Shown piece by piece: positions 10,163 through 20,563 of a stretch of DNA of 64,000 nucleotides; position 1 is the first letter of the stretch; every line of letters begins with the position of its first letter. The stretch spans positions 248,001 through 312,000 of the forward strand of contig JAOCZO010000008.1 of NCBI GenBank assembly GCA_026413255.1, written 5' to 3'. This DNA comes from Fereydounia khargensis (lineage: Eukaryota > Basidiomycota > Ustilaginomycetes > Urocystidales > Fereydouniaceae). The notes below the pieces were generated by a model. That model ran no database searches, had not been told where the DNA came from, and saw nothing but the letters and a program-made list of their open reading frames with translations. The position numbers and the translations under genes are program-made.

Positions 10163-13100
10163 TCAGGACTCGGCACGCATTCGTGGCGTCAGCGACCCTT
10201 CCTCCACCACCCGCGCTACAGACGGCGGCCGCGCCTTGTAGTCCACCGAGCGTGCCCGCCGCATCGCCTTCCACCCAAGCGGCCTTTCCCCAGGCCTCCC
10301 CTCGCCGTACAGCTCGTCCCACCACGGTTCCCGCAGCCCAGCGCGACTGAGCAGCGTTCCATCCTCGCTCAGCTGCTCTCGCGCTCGCTGCGGCGGGATC
10401 GGGAACTCGAGATCCACGCTCAGACTCGACGCCAGGCTCGCCACCGTCTTGTACGACGCCGAAGTCGCAGGCCGCGAGTACGCTGTCCCCGTGTCCCAAG
10501 ACCCCACCGTCTGGCTCGACTTGGCCGACCGCTTGCCCAGTCCGTTGCCGCCATCATCATCATCATGATGATAGTCCGCCACCTGCTTCCCGCCCAGGCC
10601 CTCCGCTCCCCACTCGTCACCGCTAAGACCCGCGTCCGCAGTATGAAAGCTCGTCATCGATCCAGTAAGCGACGACACCTTGTATGGTAGACCATCCCCA
10701 GGTGCTGCCAAGAGGCCATCTGCACCAGTCACCCCAGACGCACGCTTCCGTGCAATTTGTCGCCCAAGCGCCAGTTTTGGCTCGGCTGCCATACCCATCT
10801 TGCCTCCAGCACTCGTCCAGCTCCGCACCGTGGGCTCATCCGCGCTGCTCAAGTTCACCCCGCGCTTCCTCACAGAGGCATCGTCAACCGTCCTTGTCTG
10901 TGAAGCTGCCTCCTGCCCCGGCAGTGGCTCCGACTCATGCTCAAGACCCACCAGCGCCAACCGTGCTGCCAGAAGCGGGTCGCTCTTCTTCTTCATCGCA
11001 TACTTGCGCTGTTGTTCCAGCTGCCGCTTTCGTTCCTTCTCTTTTTGTCGTCCTTCTCGCTCCGCATTCTCGCGCTGCTTCGCCAGTGCTGCTTCTTCCG
11101 AAGTGGCGTAACGCGTCATCACCGATCGCTTCGACTCCAAAGACGTCTTGGAAGCGCTGCTCTTCTCCGTCTCGCCCCCTGGCCGCGCCATCTCATCAGA
11201 ATGGCCACGCATCAGTGCCAGACCATTTCGTGTCCCAATCGACCTCGCTGCTGCTGCCGCCGAAAGAGGCACATCTGTATCGGCTTGATCGCGGGTCTTG
11301 ACAGGTGTGCAAGACATGCTCTTGCTCCTTCGCAGATTTGCCTGCGATGGACCAGACATCTTGGGCTGTGTCGAAGAGCCTCGTCTCGCGTGAACCGAGG
11401 TCGATTCCTTGCTCATCGTCTCTGAAGTTGCTATGCCATTTGACTTTGACTCCAGCTGAGGTCGGGATGAAGATCGCGAGACAATCACTGCCTCTCCCAC
11501 ACTCTTCACGTCCTTCTCAGAGCGCCGAACTCGTTTCGAAGGTGCCCGACCCAGTCGAATCGCCTCATCCGCAAAGTGAATCGTCTCAGCAGCCGATCCC
11601 GACGAGCTCCCAGTCTGTGACGGCCTACGGTCGTTGAACGCTGACAGTCGCGCAAATTGAGTTTGCGTAAGCTGGTCCTGGGGATGCCGGGCAAGCTTGT
11701 TAAAGTCAAACTGTGCAAGAACCGCACGGAGCTCATCTCCGGAACCTTCTCCAGCAGAAACAGCATCATGGTCGGTTGAAGCTTTGAGGGACTCATGACC
11801 CGAGTTGACGTATTCCTGCGACTCTCCGCCTTCCTCACGTGGGGAAACACTGCCGTCTTGAACTCCGGCTTCGCTCTGCTCTTGTCTCTGACTTTCCGCT
11901 AGCTCTCGCAGCTTTTCGTCCACACGACTCGTAAGGTGGTTGTCAATCTTGCTCCCGCTGGCAGCCGGGGCCGGCTCCGAAGAAGGCTGCTCCTCGACGT
12001 TCCCAGCGTTCCCGGTTTTCTTCCTCAGAGTGCCTGAGCGAGAAAGAACAGGCGCCTCATGTCCAACTGCAAGGGCAGCAGAGTTGCTTCCCACCCAGTC
12101 TGCCACGCGACCCTTTCCAAGAGCAACCACCTCGGCTCGTCGAGCTTGGCCGACTTCAGCCTCCAACGCTGACAGCGCGTCCTCTGACAAGCGACCTTCA
12201 CTGTACTGTCCGCTAGAGATTCGACTAGCTGCACTTGCCCTCCTTCCTGTCGTTAGACTCGTGATACTGGGAGCACCCGACCAGCGGTTGCTTCCCGTTA
12301 TGCCATTGGGACTTGCAGGGGAGATCGGTAGCGGTCCCAGCGAGTCCTTTTCGTCACGCTCTTCCTTGACCGCTTCTTTGTGCTTCCGCATCTCGAGTGG
12401 GATAGGTGCACGTTTCGTAGAGCTCGTCGGAACTGAGGCCAAGCCTGAAGCCTTGGTCGGCGCGAAGAAGCGCCCAGCCTTTAGTGTGCTCGAACCCGAC
12501 GAGTGGATGGACGAAATCTCGTGTTTCGTGTCGGACCTATTCGTCAATGACGAAGATGTCCGCACCTCATCAAGATCAGCAGCACTGTCGGTTACAGACT
12601 GCAGCGACAAGGACTCGAGATTGTCAGGACTCGCCTGACGCTCTTGCGCATGGCTGGAAACGCTTCGGTCTTCCGTGCTGGCGGATTCTCGGACGATGGT
12701 CTCGTGGCTAGACTTGCGAGACAAGCCTTGGGAGACCGACTCTTCCGGTGTTCCTCCAGCCTCACGATTGATGGGCTTGAAGAAGAATCCTTCCCTCTCT
12801 TGGGTGGGACTGTTGGTGTCCACCACCAGCTTTCGCAACCGGAGCAGTGGGGTGTCAGCTTCGCAGGAGCTGATCAACGACCAAGGCCGGTCGCTGTCGG
12901 AGGAGATGTCGCCATGAGAGTGTCCGGGAGACGATGAATCTTTACCGTCTCGGCTGCCCACGCGTCTCAGGGAAGGAACGCTCAGCAGTGCTTGCTGGGG
13001 AGTCTTTCCGTTTGAGGGTGTAGTGTTCAGATTCGCGGCTTGGGTCTTTGGCGTAGCAGATGCATCAGGGGTGCGGCCTGCATCGGTAGCAACCTCAGTT

Positions 13101-15862
13101 GCTAGCACTGAAGGAACCGGTTGACGAGATGAGGGTGGCGATGGCCGCTTTGCACCAAGATGCGCAGGTACCGATGTGGTCTTGACGCCCTCCATACTGG
13201 TCCGGCTAGAATGTACGGAAGGGGCTGGCTGACTGTCAACAGTCGCCTTCCCCTGGCCCTCCGAGGTTGGCGTTTCAGCTTTGGTCGGGCTCGAATCATG
13301 TTCCTTAACAGTGTCAGCCTCGTTTGGCGCGTATAGTCCGAGGGCTGATTGAGTGGATGCGATATCCACCGAAGTCGGGAGACTCCAATCGCCATTGGTC
13401 GACTTGCGCCGAGGTTGCGGGTCGTGACTTCTACTCAAGCTTCGACTCGGGATATCCGGCTGCTTCCTAAACGACAAAGATGACCTCTTGGACGGCGGAG
13501 TGTCTGCAGCGACCGGAGAGGCTTGCATGCTCGCGGGTCTGGAGCGAGGCGAATCGGACTTGACCTGTGCAAGGATGTCGGGTGGAATCGAAGCTGGAAC
13601 CTGGATACCGAGTCCTTGGGGTGGGTCGACGTAGATTGCCTTGAACGTCTGCTCGAACAGGGGTGTGCTTGGGCTTGATTCAATTTCCTCTTGTTTGACG
13701 TCGGGTGGTGGCTTGCGGCGAATGGAGCCGCGTGACCTCGAGATTTTGACTGCTTGCTGCCCAACGTTGAGGTGGGTCAAGGCATCGAGGCTAGAGCGAC
13801 GCTTTGAACCCAATTCATCGTGATCGGCGGTTGGACTATTGACTTTCTGCTTCCAGCTTTCGATCTCGGGCGTCGAGGGTCGGTCAATCTGACTGGCACT
13901 GTTGAGCCGTTTGATGCGAAGGCGCGAGACCAGACTTGCCTTACGCTGGGGCAGCCTGGGAGGCGGATATTCATCACGTTTGGGCGACGGATTGTCTTCA
14001 ATAATCTCCTGAGCATCCGTGCTTGTATTTTGCGTATCCGTGCTGGCTTCGTGTGCTCTCGCTGGCTCAGCCGTGGATGGCCGCTTGGACGCTAGGAAAC
14101 GTAGTCCGCGCTTTGATAGACTCCTGGCAAGCCCGGATGCAGAGTTAGATTGAGCAGCGTCATAACTACCATTAGCATCTATTTGCGACGCAGAGGTATC
14201 GAGAGGTGTGGGTCGGAAGGAACCCAGCATGGAGAGGCTGAGGCTGTTGCTCCTATGACCTTTGCTTGACGGACGACTTGGGCCAGTCGCAGGAGAGACA
14301 TGTCCTTGGCTGCTCGAGCGCATCGAGTCAGGAGCTGGCTCGTTCGTCCCATTTGTGGCCCCAGGCATGGAATGCGATTGAGAAAAGGATACCATGTCCT
14401 GCGGCAAAGATTGGCTCGGTGCATGGCGAGGCTTGGAAGCGAGCATGTCTTGGAAGGAAGAGGAGCGGTTCTGAGGAGGGCTGGTCGCAGTTGCTGGTCT
14501 CGAGCGTTGTGTTGATGATTGAGGAGATGCGTTCGGCTGCCGCTTTGATCCACTCTCAGGAGACGGTTGGGATCGCTTCCGTGTGATGGACAATTTGCGC
14601 TTGAGAACCTTAAAGTCAGACTCTTTGACGCTCGCGCGCAGACCCTTGTTGGTGCTGTCGGCCGTGGCAGGACGAGCAGGAGGCCACTGTGCGGAGATGA
14701 TAGCAACAGGAGGAGAATCAAGCTTCTCAACCTCAGGGTTGGGGATGGGGTGGGCAATCGGTTTAGATGCTAAAGTCCTAGGATCGGCTTGGGGCGAAGA
14801 CACTTTGGTGTTGTTACTTGAAGCTCCGGATCGCCTTATTGAGCTGAAGAAGCGAGACAGGCCATTACCTGATCCCGAACCACCGAGACTAAAACTGTTC
14901 TGCCGTGTCCGTTGTTTTGCCGCTTTGCGGTCGGCATGTGCGGTATCCGAGAGATCATTGGAGAAGTTGGAGTGAATCATGAGTGGATCGGAAGCGACAG
15001 GCTCACGGGGTTCGCGAGCATCGTGAGGCAGGTGCTGTGCGTCTTGGGAGAGCTTTTGCTTCTGTGAGCTGTTGGACCTGTTCGAGTCGGAGCGCTTGCG
15101 AAAGCTGGGGGCACGTTTGAGGAAGAAGTTTGAGCCGCTGGATCCTGTCGAGGTAGAAGGAGGGGGATAGGATGGCTTGTCCTTGTCACGTTGGCTATGA
15201 TGCCTGTCGGATCGAGGTCGATTGTGCTGCATGGTTGATTCAGAGGCTGGCTTGTGTGCATGAGACTCTTGTGGGACCTCGTTGGGAAGAGGATGGGCAT
15301 CTGACGAGGCGGGTGAGTAGCCAGGCTGTTGAGAGTATCCAAAGAGCCTTTCGTACTGGTTGAGAGAGGGACGAGACTGAGGGCGGAATGGTTCTGGGGG
15401 GCGATCGGGGTCGACGAGTGCAGAGCGTAGGTTGGTTGAAGTAGGGACCAAGGGCTCTGTGGGAGCGGTTGAGGGAAAGGAGACAGAGTTGATCGGGCCT
15501 TGCGCATGGTGAGATGAAGGCGCAGAAGGCTGCTTTCGAATAGTGAATCTGCTCCAGGCGTTGGAGATGGCGGCAGAATGAGGCTTGGCGTGAACTTGAT
15601 CAAGCGAGGGAGAGTCATCGGAAGGTGTCATGGCGGCCTTGTGATAAGAGCTCATATTGAAGCCAGGACTGTTGGAGCGATTGGGAGCTGAGCCGATGGC
15701 GTTGTCAGTATTGGAGAGAAAAGAGCTTGACCGGTGGCTGCTGCTGTTGACCGAGTCTATGACGGAACCAGGCGCAGCTCCCGCCGCAGCCACAGGGCCG
15801 ACAGCGAGCTCTTGCTGCGCATCGGACGGATTGCGCCGACGCCGGGCTAGGATTGACGGCAT
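10163..15862 (-). CDS. Large Ser/Pro/Arg-rich protein of unknown function (1,899 residues)
   Basis: One uninterrupted frame. The ATG at 15862 (MPSILARRRRNPSDAQQ) is the first in-frame methionine; the frame extends further 5' only through non-ATG codons. I do not recognise a domain. Most of the protein looks disordered: Ser, Pro, Arg and Gln dominate, with very many basic-Ser-Pro sites suitable for AGC/CAMK and CDK-type phosphorylation. A strongly charged helical segment near residues 1560-1600 (EREGRQKEKERKRQLEQQ) is a probable coiled coil. The C-terminal ~70 residues are more ordered in composition (LREPWWDELYGEGRPGERP) and are the best candidate for a conserved motif. No signal peptide or membrane segment is evident in the chosen form. 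A scaffold or cytoskeleton/polarity regulator would fit the composition, but that is a guess. Gene reality is supported by length and codon structure. Confidence 0.8.
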   Translation of the reverse strand: MPSILARRRRNPSDAQQELAVGPVAAAGAAPGSVIDSVNSSSHRSSSFLSNTDNAIGSAPNRSNSPGFNMSSYHKAAMTPSDDSPSLDQVHAKPHSAAISNAWSRFTIRKQPSAPSSHHAQGPINSVSFPSTAPTEPLVPTSTNLRSALVDPDRPPEPFRPQSRPSLNQYERLFGYSQQPGYSPASSDAHPLPNEVPQESHAHKPASESTMQHNRPRSDRHHSQRDKDKPSYPPPSTSTGSSGSNFFLKRAPSFRKRSDSNRSNSSQKQKLSQDAQHLPHDAREPREPVASDPLMIHSNFSNDLSDTAHADRKAAKQRTRQNSFSLGGSGSGNGLSRFFSSIRRSGASSNNTKVSSPQADPRTLASKPIAHPIPNPEVEKLDSPPVAIISAQWPPARPATADSTNKGLRASVKESDFKVLKRKLSITRKRSQPSPESGSKRQPNASPQSSTQRSRPATATSPPQNRSSSFQDMLASKPRHAPSQSLPQDMVSFSQSHSMPGATNGTNEPAPDSMRSSSQGHVSPATGPSRPSSKGHRSNSLSLSMLGSFRPTPLDTSASQIDANGSYDAAQSNSASGLARSLSKRGLRFLASKRPSTAEPARAHEASTDTQNTSTDAQEIIEDNPSPKRDEYPPPRLPQRKASLVSRLRIKRLNSASQIDRPSTPEIESWKQKVNSPTADHDELGSKRRSSLDALTHLNVGQQAVKISRSRGSIRRKPPPDVKQEEIESSPSTPLFEQTFKAIYVDPPQGLGIQVPASIPPDILAQVKSDSPRSRPASMQASPVAADTPPSKRSSLSFRKQPDIPSRSLSRSHDPQPRRKSTNGDWSLPTSVDIASTQSALGLYAPNEADTVKEHDSSPTKAETPTSEGQGKATVDSQPAPSVHSSRTSMEGVKTTSVPAHLGAKRPSPPSSRQPVPSVLATEVATDAGRTPDASATPKTQAANLNTTPSNGKTPQQALLSVPSLRRVGSRDGKDSSSPGHSHGDISSDSDRPWSLISSCEADTPLLRLRKLVVDTNSPTQEREGFFFKPINREAGGTPEESVSQGLSRKSSHETIVRESASTEDRSVSSHAQERQASPDNLESLSLQSVTDSAADLDEVRTSSSLTNRSDTKHEISSIHSSGSSTLKAGRFFAPTKASGLASVPTSSTKRAPIPLEMRKHKEAVKEERDEKDSLGPLPISPASPNGITGSNRWSGAPSITSLTTGRRASAASRISSGQYSEGRLSEDALSALEAEVGQARRAEVVALGKGRVADWVGSNSAALAVGHEAPVLSRSGTLRKKTGNAGNVEEQPSSEPAPAASGSKIDNHLTSRVDEKLRELAESQRQEQSEAGVQDGSVSPREEGGESQEYVNSGHESLKASTDHDAVSAGEGSGDELRAVLAQFDFNKLARHPQDQLTQTQFARLSAFNDRRPSQTGSSSGSAAETIHFADEAIRLGRAPSKRVRRSEKDVKSVGEAVIVSRSSSRPQLESKSNGIATSETMSKESTSVHARRGSSTQPKMSGPSQANLRRSKSMSCTPVKTRDQADTDVPLSAAAAARSIGTRNGLALMRGHSDEMARPGGETEKSSASKTSLESKRSVMTRYATSEEAALAKQRENAEREGRQKEKERKRQLEQQRKYAMKKKSDPLLAARLALVGLEHESEPLPGQEAASQTRTVDDASVRKRGVNLSSADEPTVRSWTSAGGKMGMAAEPKLALGRQIARKRASGVTGADGLLAAPGDGLPYKVSSLTGSMTSFHTADAGLSGDEWGAEGLGGKQVADYHHDDDDGGNGLGKRSAKSSQTVGSWDTGTAYSRPATSASYKTVASLASSLSVDLEFPIPPQRAREQLSEDGTLLSRAGLREPWWDELYGEGRPGERPLGWKAMRRARSVDYKARPPSVARVVEEGSLTPRMRAES

Positions 15863-16531
15863 GAAATGGGAGTGATGCGCAGAGGCCAGGCGCAACTGTG
15901 AGTGTGATTGTGATTGAGCTTGCGATTGTGATCTCTTGAGTGGCAGTGCAGCAGCGCTCAGGTGTGATTTTACAGCATGCTGATACTGCCTGTCGGGATT
16001 GCCGTTGCGGTGGTCGTTGCCGCTGCCGTTGAATAAGAGCTGGGCGTCAGATTGGAGTACGTAGAGAGTGAACCGAGCTAGCTTGCTCGCTTGCGTCCTT
16101 GCTGGCTTGGAATACAGTGAGAGTCGGTAATGGGCCGAGGAGCTGAGACCGGATGAGTGTGCTGCGCAGACCGGTGGATACAGTAATGATAGTACAGAGG
16201 CAGGTATGAAAACAAGGATGGATGAAACGGAGCAGTGGGAGATGAGCCGCCTTGACTTGGCGTGATGAGACGACTGTTGAGAGAGGAAGAGAGACAAGAG
16301 AGGGTCCGCTCGAGTCGCAAGACAAAAGAGGTACCAGATGAAGCAGTGTCGGGCCCCCTTCGACCTGCGTCAGAAGCCGTGCCGTGTGTCTCTGCTGCTA
16401 GGTGCTGCAAGTGAATTCTGTATACGGTCGTACCGTAAGTGTGGAGTAAAGTGGGCGAGACAGCGAGACAAACTTGGAAAAAGAGCGAGTCGAGTTGGAA
16501 AAAGGGACCAGCAGGAGCTGCAGCTGGGCTG

Positions 16532-16554
16532 GGTGCGGTGCGGTGCGGTGCGGT
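16532..16554. repeat. GGTGC pentamer repeat
   Basis: Four to five tandem copies of GGTGC, upstream of the large unknown gene. Confidence 0.8.
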
Positions 16555-16746
16555 CAGCCCTTGTCTGTGCTGGCCAGCCCGCTTCAGTAGGAGTAGCTCT
16601 TTTGTCTTGTTCCCGTCTGAGTGTGGTTTTGTTTGTTGTCACAGCACACAACCCTTGACTCTTGTCGTGAGGCGAAACGGTATCCGCACAACATGTCTCG
16701 CATTGAAATGGCTCCGCGACGACGGCTTTGTCTTTCTTCACGCCCA

Positions 16747-16775
16747 GGCGAGGCGAGGCGAGGCGAGGCGAGGCG
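16747..16775. repeat. GGCGA pentamer repeat
   Basis: Nearly six tandem copies of GGCGA, running into degenerate GGCGCGGCAAGGC. Confidence 0.85.
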
Positions 16776-17765
16776 CGGCAAGGCTAGGCAGGCGCTGTGG
16801 GCGCTGGTTCGTGTCTCATGTGCTGTGCGTCTGATGGGCGGCGCGTTGCGGCGCGGTCACAGTCCCCTTCACCCTTCAACGCCTCAACCCAGGGCACGCC
16901 AACCGGACCACGAGGGACATCACTACCGTACTGACCCTGGCCCGCCAGCACGCAGCAGCTGCTCATTTCATTCTCGAAACGGCGTTGCCTTGGAAAAAGT
17001 CTGTCACCTCAAGGATCAATGACTACCAATAAGTTAAGTACTGTAGTTACTCTACTCGCGGCTGACTTTGCCTTGCCTACGGCCCATCAGCTCGGCCTTT
17101 CAAGTTCTGAGCAACAAGACCCTCGATTTTAAGGGAGCGATTCTTGAAATCGGTGAGTTTTAAATTTGCAGATTTAACCCTCGCTATGGGGGTGCAGTGC
17201 TGTACCTCCTTTTTTTCCAGCAAATGGTTTGTAATGGTCCCTCCCCCCTTCTTTTAGCCTATTAGACGAGTCAAGGCGAGTTTTGCCACGTTGCAAAGAC
17301 GGCGGGCGACCAGACCCTCGTTCCGCGCGCGCACTGTAACGTACCCTTCTTTTGGCGATCAAGTGACATTGACAGTGACAGTGACGGTCGAAGAGCCACG
17401 AGCCACATGAGCAAAAATATATTGTAATCACCCTTTGAAATACGGCAACATTTCAATGTCCCTTCGGTGCCGTCTCTTGCGACAAGGTCCCCGATATCCT
17501 CCACGATCGAGGAGGGTCAACAGTCCTCAACCCCACGTGGGGGACGCTCATGCCGTGCACCACACGTCAAAACAGACAGAATCAAGATCACCAAAGATTT
17601 TTTACATGCATCGCCGAATGTATCCTACGTCAAGATTCCCCACTACTGCCGCCCTGGAGAGGCTAAAAAGTAATGGAGAACAGCAAGTGGCTGAGGATTG
17701 AGAGAAAGGGGTAACAGGATGGCTTTCAAGCTCGCACCGCTTGTTGGAATGCATCATCCGAAGCC

Positions 17766-19341
17766 TTAGAGAAGCATGCTGGGCATGTCCTCGAGGTACT
17801 GCTTGAGCTTGACAAGGAACGTGACAGCCTCACGACCGTCAAGCAGTCGGTGGTCGTAGGTGAGCGCAACAACCATGATCGGTCGGATCTCAACCTTGCC
17901 GTTCACCACCCAGGGCTTCTCCTTGATGGCGTGCATGCCCAGAATAGCAGAGCCGGGCAGGTTCAGGATGGGGGTACCAAACAGCGAGCCAAACACGCCG
18001 CCGTTCGAGATGGTGAAGGTGCCGCCAGACATGTCCTCGAGCGTAAGCTTGTTGTCACGCGCCTTCTTGCCGAGGTCAGAGATGGCCTGCTCAATCTCAA
18101 TGATGCTCATCGCCTCGGTGTTCCTCACAACGGGCGTAACAAGGCCCTTGTCGGTCGACACGGCAACGCTGAGGTCAACGTAGTCGCGGTAGACGATCGT
18201 GTCGCCAAGACCCTCGCCCTCAATGCTGGCGTTGGCGGCAGGCACGTCCTTGAGCGCCATGGCGCTGGCCTTGGCAAAGGCGCCCATAAAGCCGAGCTTG
18301 ACGCCCTTCTCCTTGAGGACGCGGTCCTTGTGTCGCGCGCGGAAGGCCATCAGGTTGGACATGTCGATCTCGTTGAACGTGGTCAGCGAAGCAGCCGTGT
18401 TCTGCGACTGCTTCAGCCTCTCGGCGATACGGAGACGCATGCGGCTCATCTTGACGCGGGACTCGCCACGCGAGCCAGCCTGGGAGGAGGTGGCAGCACC
18501 ACTGCTGCTGCTGCTGCTGCTGCTGCTAGACGAGGACGACTGGGCAGGCTTGGAGGAGGAGGAAGAGGAAGAGGGCTTGGACTCGGAGCTGGCAGCAGGC
18601 TTGGGCTTTGGCTCCTCCTTCTTGGGCTCTTGCTTCTTGGGCTCGTCCTTCTTTGGCTCCTCCTTCTTGGACTCGTCCTTCTTGGGAGCCTCAGACTTTT
18701 TCTCCTCACCACCGCTGGATCCCTCGGCGGGGGCCTCACCAGGCTCGAGCTTGAAGAGGTCCTTGCCGACCTCGACAGTGTCCTCCTCCTCGGCGAAGAC
18801 TTCTACGATCGTGCCAGACTGGGGCGCGTTGACCGAAACGTCGATCTGAAGCACAGAATTGAAAAACACACAAGTCAGCATACTGGGAAATGAGAGCAGA
18901 AGAAAGCAGGACAGGACGTACCTTGTCAGTCTCGATGGTAGCAACCTCCTCGTCGGCCTTGACAAAGTCGCCGACCTTCTTGTTCCACTGCTTGAGGGTG
19001 CCCTCAGTAATGGACTCGGCCATCTGGGGGACCTTGACGATCTCATTGCGCAGAGCCGAGGACGAGAAGAGCCTGAACACGGATGGAGGGTGAGTCAGCT
19101 TTAGCGGACTTGAGACAAGCAAAGAGAAGGTGGGTGAGAGAAAGAGGCGAACGTACCTGTAGCTGACATTGGACGAGGCCTGTTTTGAGGAGGCAAACAG
19201 GGTCTGTGATGGGGCAGCGGCGCGAGGGAGCGTGGAGAGGGCCCTTCGTGGGAGGGCCGAAGTGGCAGCGCGGGAGGAAGACCTGCTGGCGGCAGTCTTG
19301 GCCGCCGAGCGGAAGGCGGACTGGGAGGTACGTGGCAGCAT
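17766..19341 (-). CDS. KGD2: Dihydrolipoamide succinyltransferase, E2 of 2-oxoglutarate dehydrogenase (mitochondrial)
   Basis: Three exons: 19157-19341, 18922-19072 and 17766-18845, with GT-AG introns of 84 and 76 nt; 471 residues. The Arg/Ser-rich N-terminus without acidic residues ([20 protein letters not shown]) is a mitochondrial presequence. The lipoyl domain (about residues 70-145) has [19 protein letters not shown] and the lipoylated lysine in ETDK, exactly at the exon 2/3 junction. There follows a linker of tandem [15 protein letters not shown]-like units and long Ser runs, without a clear E3-binding domain, as in yeast Kgd2. The acyltransferase domain (about 235-471) ends with the catalytic [12 protein letters not shown] motif. 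The enzyme transfers succinyl groups to CoA in the TCA cycle. An upstream in-frame ATG at 19353 would add MPIT. The charged linker is expanded by repeats and is probably length-variable. Confidence 0.96.
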
Positions 19342-19582
19342 GGTGATGGGCACGTAGGATAGGGTAGAGCGGAAAGATGGGAGGGAAAGAGGTGCTGATG
19401 CAAGTGTAGGAAAAGGTGAAAGGGAAGGGGTTTAATGGAAGGAGAAACAGGGATGACTGATTGGAACGAACGGACTCGGATGGGGTGGAGCATGGAGCAA
19501 GGAACAAGGGCACAAGGCAGAAGGCAGAGAGAGCAAGCAGACAAGCCGGCCGGGCCCAGCGCGTTTTCCGATCAAACAATGC

Positions 19583-19626
19583 TGTGCGGTGCGGTGTGCG
19601 GTGTGCGGTGTGCGGTGTGCGGTGTG
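19583..19626. repeat. GTGTGCG heptamer array upstream of KGD2
   Basis: About six near-perfect copies of the heptamer GTGTGCG (equivalently TGCGGTG), about 250 bases upstream of the KGD2 ATG on the minus strand. Confidence 0.85.
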
Positions 19627-20386
19627 CTGCTGCTGCCTGCCTGCCTGCGTGCGTGCAAGTGGAATTGTTCGTCCGAATGTGCGAATGTGCGATGACTATG
19701 TCTGCTTGCTTGCCTTGATTGCCTTGCCTTGCTTGCCTGCTCTGCCCCCCTGCTGCTGATCGCTCTGTGACGCGCCTTGCCTTGGCTTGTCTGGCCCATG
19801 CTGCCCCGGCTCACCGCACAGCTCAGTCCGTCAGTCCGCTCCGTCAGTCCGTCCGTCAGTCTGTCTGGCAGGCACGCTCACCCACAAGCTGGATGGACCA
19901 TTTTTTTCTCCTTTTTCTTTTTTTTTCTCCTCTTCCTCGGACACCACCCAATGACGTTGGCCGCGTTCGTCGTGTTGGTTTGGTTCAGTTCAGTTTGGCT
20001 TGGCCACCCTCAACCCTCCATACGACAAAACTGTACCGTGTACCACCATGATATCGTGCCAGGGTGTCAGCCAAACAAAGAGATAGAATAGTTCCGATTC
20101 GCCCACAGTGTGCCCTTGTCTGTCTGCTCTCTCTCCCCACTCCGACCGGCTCGACGACCAGCCTCTGCAAATTGGTCATGCACAAACCCGAACCAGCAGC
20201 TTTGTTCTGCAGCTCGCCCCGGAAGCGTGCCCGCATCTTTCCGCCTTCTCAACACGGATAATTCCGTCTAGGGTCCGTCACCCATGAACACACCAGAGAC
20301 ACCCCACGCTATCACCCGGTGACACTGACACCACCAGATGCAAATAAAGACAATGAATAAACTCTGTTACAGTATCAACAGAAAAG

Positions 20387-20409
20387 GAGAGAGAAAGAGA
20401 GAAAGAGAG

Positions 20410-20442
<33 letters not shown>
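20387..20442. repeat. GA dinucleotide tract
   Basis: GAGAGAAAGAGAGAAAGAGA followed by a purer (GA)n run. It lies about 120 bases past the stop codon of the Ras GEF gene, so it would be CT-rich in that gene's 3' untranslated region. Confidence 0.9.
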
Positions 20443-20443
<1 letters not shown>

Positions 20444-20563
20444 GCGAGGACATTCTTCCTGCCTCGATACTAGACTAAAAACAGTGACTTTCCAAAAACC
20501 CCTGAATCCTCAAATGCGACTGGTCTACGTAACCTTCTTTCCATCCGTCCAGAGGCCAATTCC

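Larger units (their letters stand above)
15863..17765. other. Intergenic region with G/C-rich pentamer repeats
   Basis: 1.9 kb between the start of the large unknown gene and the 3' end of KGD2. It must hold the promoter and leader of the former. Two TACAGTA/TACTGTA sites were seen (16179-16185 and 17039-17045), plus two pentamer arrays listed separately. At 17160-17460 the sequence is relatively A/T-rich with CCCTCCCCCC stretches. No coding region is supported. Confidence 0.5.
19342..20563. other. Intergenic region rich in simple repeats
   Basis: 1.2 kb between the start of KGD2 and the 3' end of the Ras GEF gene. It contains a GTGTGCG heptamer array, CTTGC/CCTTG-rich stretches (19690-19745), CAGTCCGT-type repeats at about 19825-19862, a T-rich patch at 19900-19930, a TACAGTA site at 20368-20374 and a long GA tract. 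No gene is seen. Confidence 0.55.
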
